A DNA stretch of 29,858 nt, taken from contig NW_014040290.1 in the NCBI RefSeq assembly GCF_001186125.1, forward strand, positions 25,322-55,179, in the 5' to 3' direction. This DNA comes from Sphaeroforma arctica JP610. Its lineage: Eukaryota; Opisthokonta; Ichthyosporea; Ichthyophonida. A model generated the notes under the pieces. It was given only the letters and a program-made list of their open reading frames with translations. It was not told where the DNA came from and did no database searches. Shown here in pieces: positions 29,546-29,858 of this stretch; within the stretch, counting starts at the first letter, position 1, and each line of letters starts with the position of its first letter. A program made the position numbers and the translations under genes.

Positions 29546-29858
29546 TTGGGCACGGGGATAGGATGATATCAATAGGTGTTGTAGGCGTGGATATGATGAT
29601 ATGGATAGGTTATAGGTTGGTGATATCAATTGGTGTTATAGGCGTGGATAGGTTGATATCAATAGGTGTTATAGACGTGGATATGTTGATATGAATAGAT
29701 GTTATAGGCGTGGGTAGGTTGAAAAGAATAGGTGTTATAGGCGTGGGTAGGTTGATATCAATAGGTGTTGTAGGCGTGGATAGGTTGATATCAATAGGTG
29801 TTGTAGGCGTGGATAGGTTGATATCAATAGGTGTTGTAGGCGTGGATAGGTTGATATC
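29546..29858. repeat. 33-bp minisatellite at the start of V-ATPase intron 4
   Basis: Unit GATATCAATAGGTGTTGTAG followed by GCGTGGATAGGTT. The GATATC landmarks at 29787, 29820 and 29853 give an exact 33-bp period. Earlier units are diverged, the last ones nearly identical. The array runs off the window. It follows the donor CAG|GTAAGG at 29539. Confidence 0.95.

Noticed and set aside
29356-29694. A 112-codon open frame at the end of the window
   Set aside because: Its first part is V-ATPase exon 4; the rest reads past the GTAAGG donor into the minisatellite.
1-29858. tRNA, rRNA genes and CRISPR arrays
   Set aside because: I looked for tRNA-like boxes, rRNA stretches and regularly spaced repeats. 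Box-like fragments in the hairpin-rich elements (near 15125 and 22270) lack a proper A-box/B-box pair; none could be supported.

Overview
This is nuclear DNA from a eukaryote: the recognisable genes are broken by GT-AG introns, the intergenic space is AT-rich, and much of the window is decayed mobile DNA. The proteins (a RING+PHD nuclear protein and V-ATPase catalytic subunit A) are pan-eukaryotic. A unicellular relative of animals such as an ichthyosporean would fit the intron sizes and repeat load, but that is a guess and the sequence does not prove it.

Layout. 1-5.8 kb: a three-exon plus-strand gene (952-5742) for a 1357-residue RING/PHD protein resembling PHRF1, with a set of sumoylation-type motifs and a SUMO-interacting-type motif. 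5.8-8.8 kb: sparse DNA with one possible small spliced gene (7137-7691). 8.8-9.6 kb: three tandem units of about 243 bp, each holding a foldable module of about 110 bp. 10.07-11.88 kb: a broken Crypton-type tyrosine-recombinase transposon. 13.0-14.8 kb: a minus-strand deletion derivative of a Ty3/gypsy-like element, LTR - integrase fragment - LTR. 14.80-15.60 kb: a hairpin-rich element of about 0.8 kb. 16.1-16.5 kb: a minus-strand gene fragment of unknown identity. 16.7-24.7 kb: a decayed plus-strand Ty3/gypsy-type retroelement (gag-like, RT, RNase H, then a methyltransferase-like domain). It contains a 929-bp assembly gap and is interrupted in pol by a second, oppositely oriented copy of the hairpin-rich element. 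Two related BED-finger-like fragments lie about 7.85 kb apart on either side of it. 25.95-29.86 kb: the 5' part of the V-ATPase subunit A gene, whose introns carry a 1.2-kb TA-rich microsatellite and a 33-bp minisatellite; the catalytic domain lies beyond the window.

Most unusual is the hairpin-rich element family. Two copies of about 0.8 kb are chains of short palindromes. One stem in a 38-bp tandem repeat shows paired (compensatory) changes, and a 110-bp internal module recurs in the 8.9-9.6 kb tandem array. Both copies begin with a splice-donor-like GTAAG, and the copy inside pol is followed by a polypyrimidine-CAG.

All coordinates, frames and splice phases were worked out by eye; no database search or folding program was run. 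Family names rest on motif recognition.
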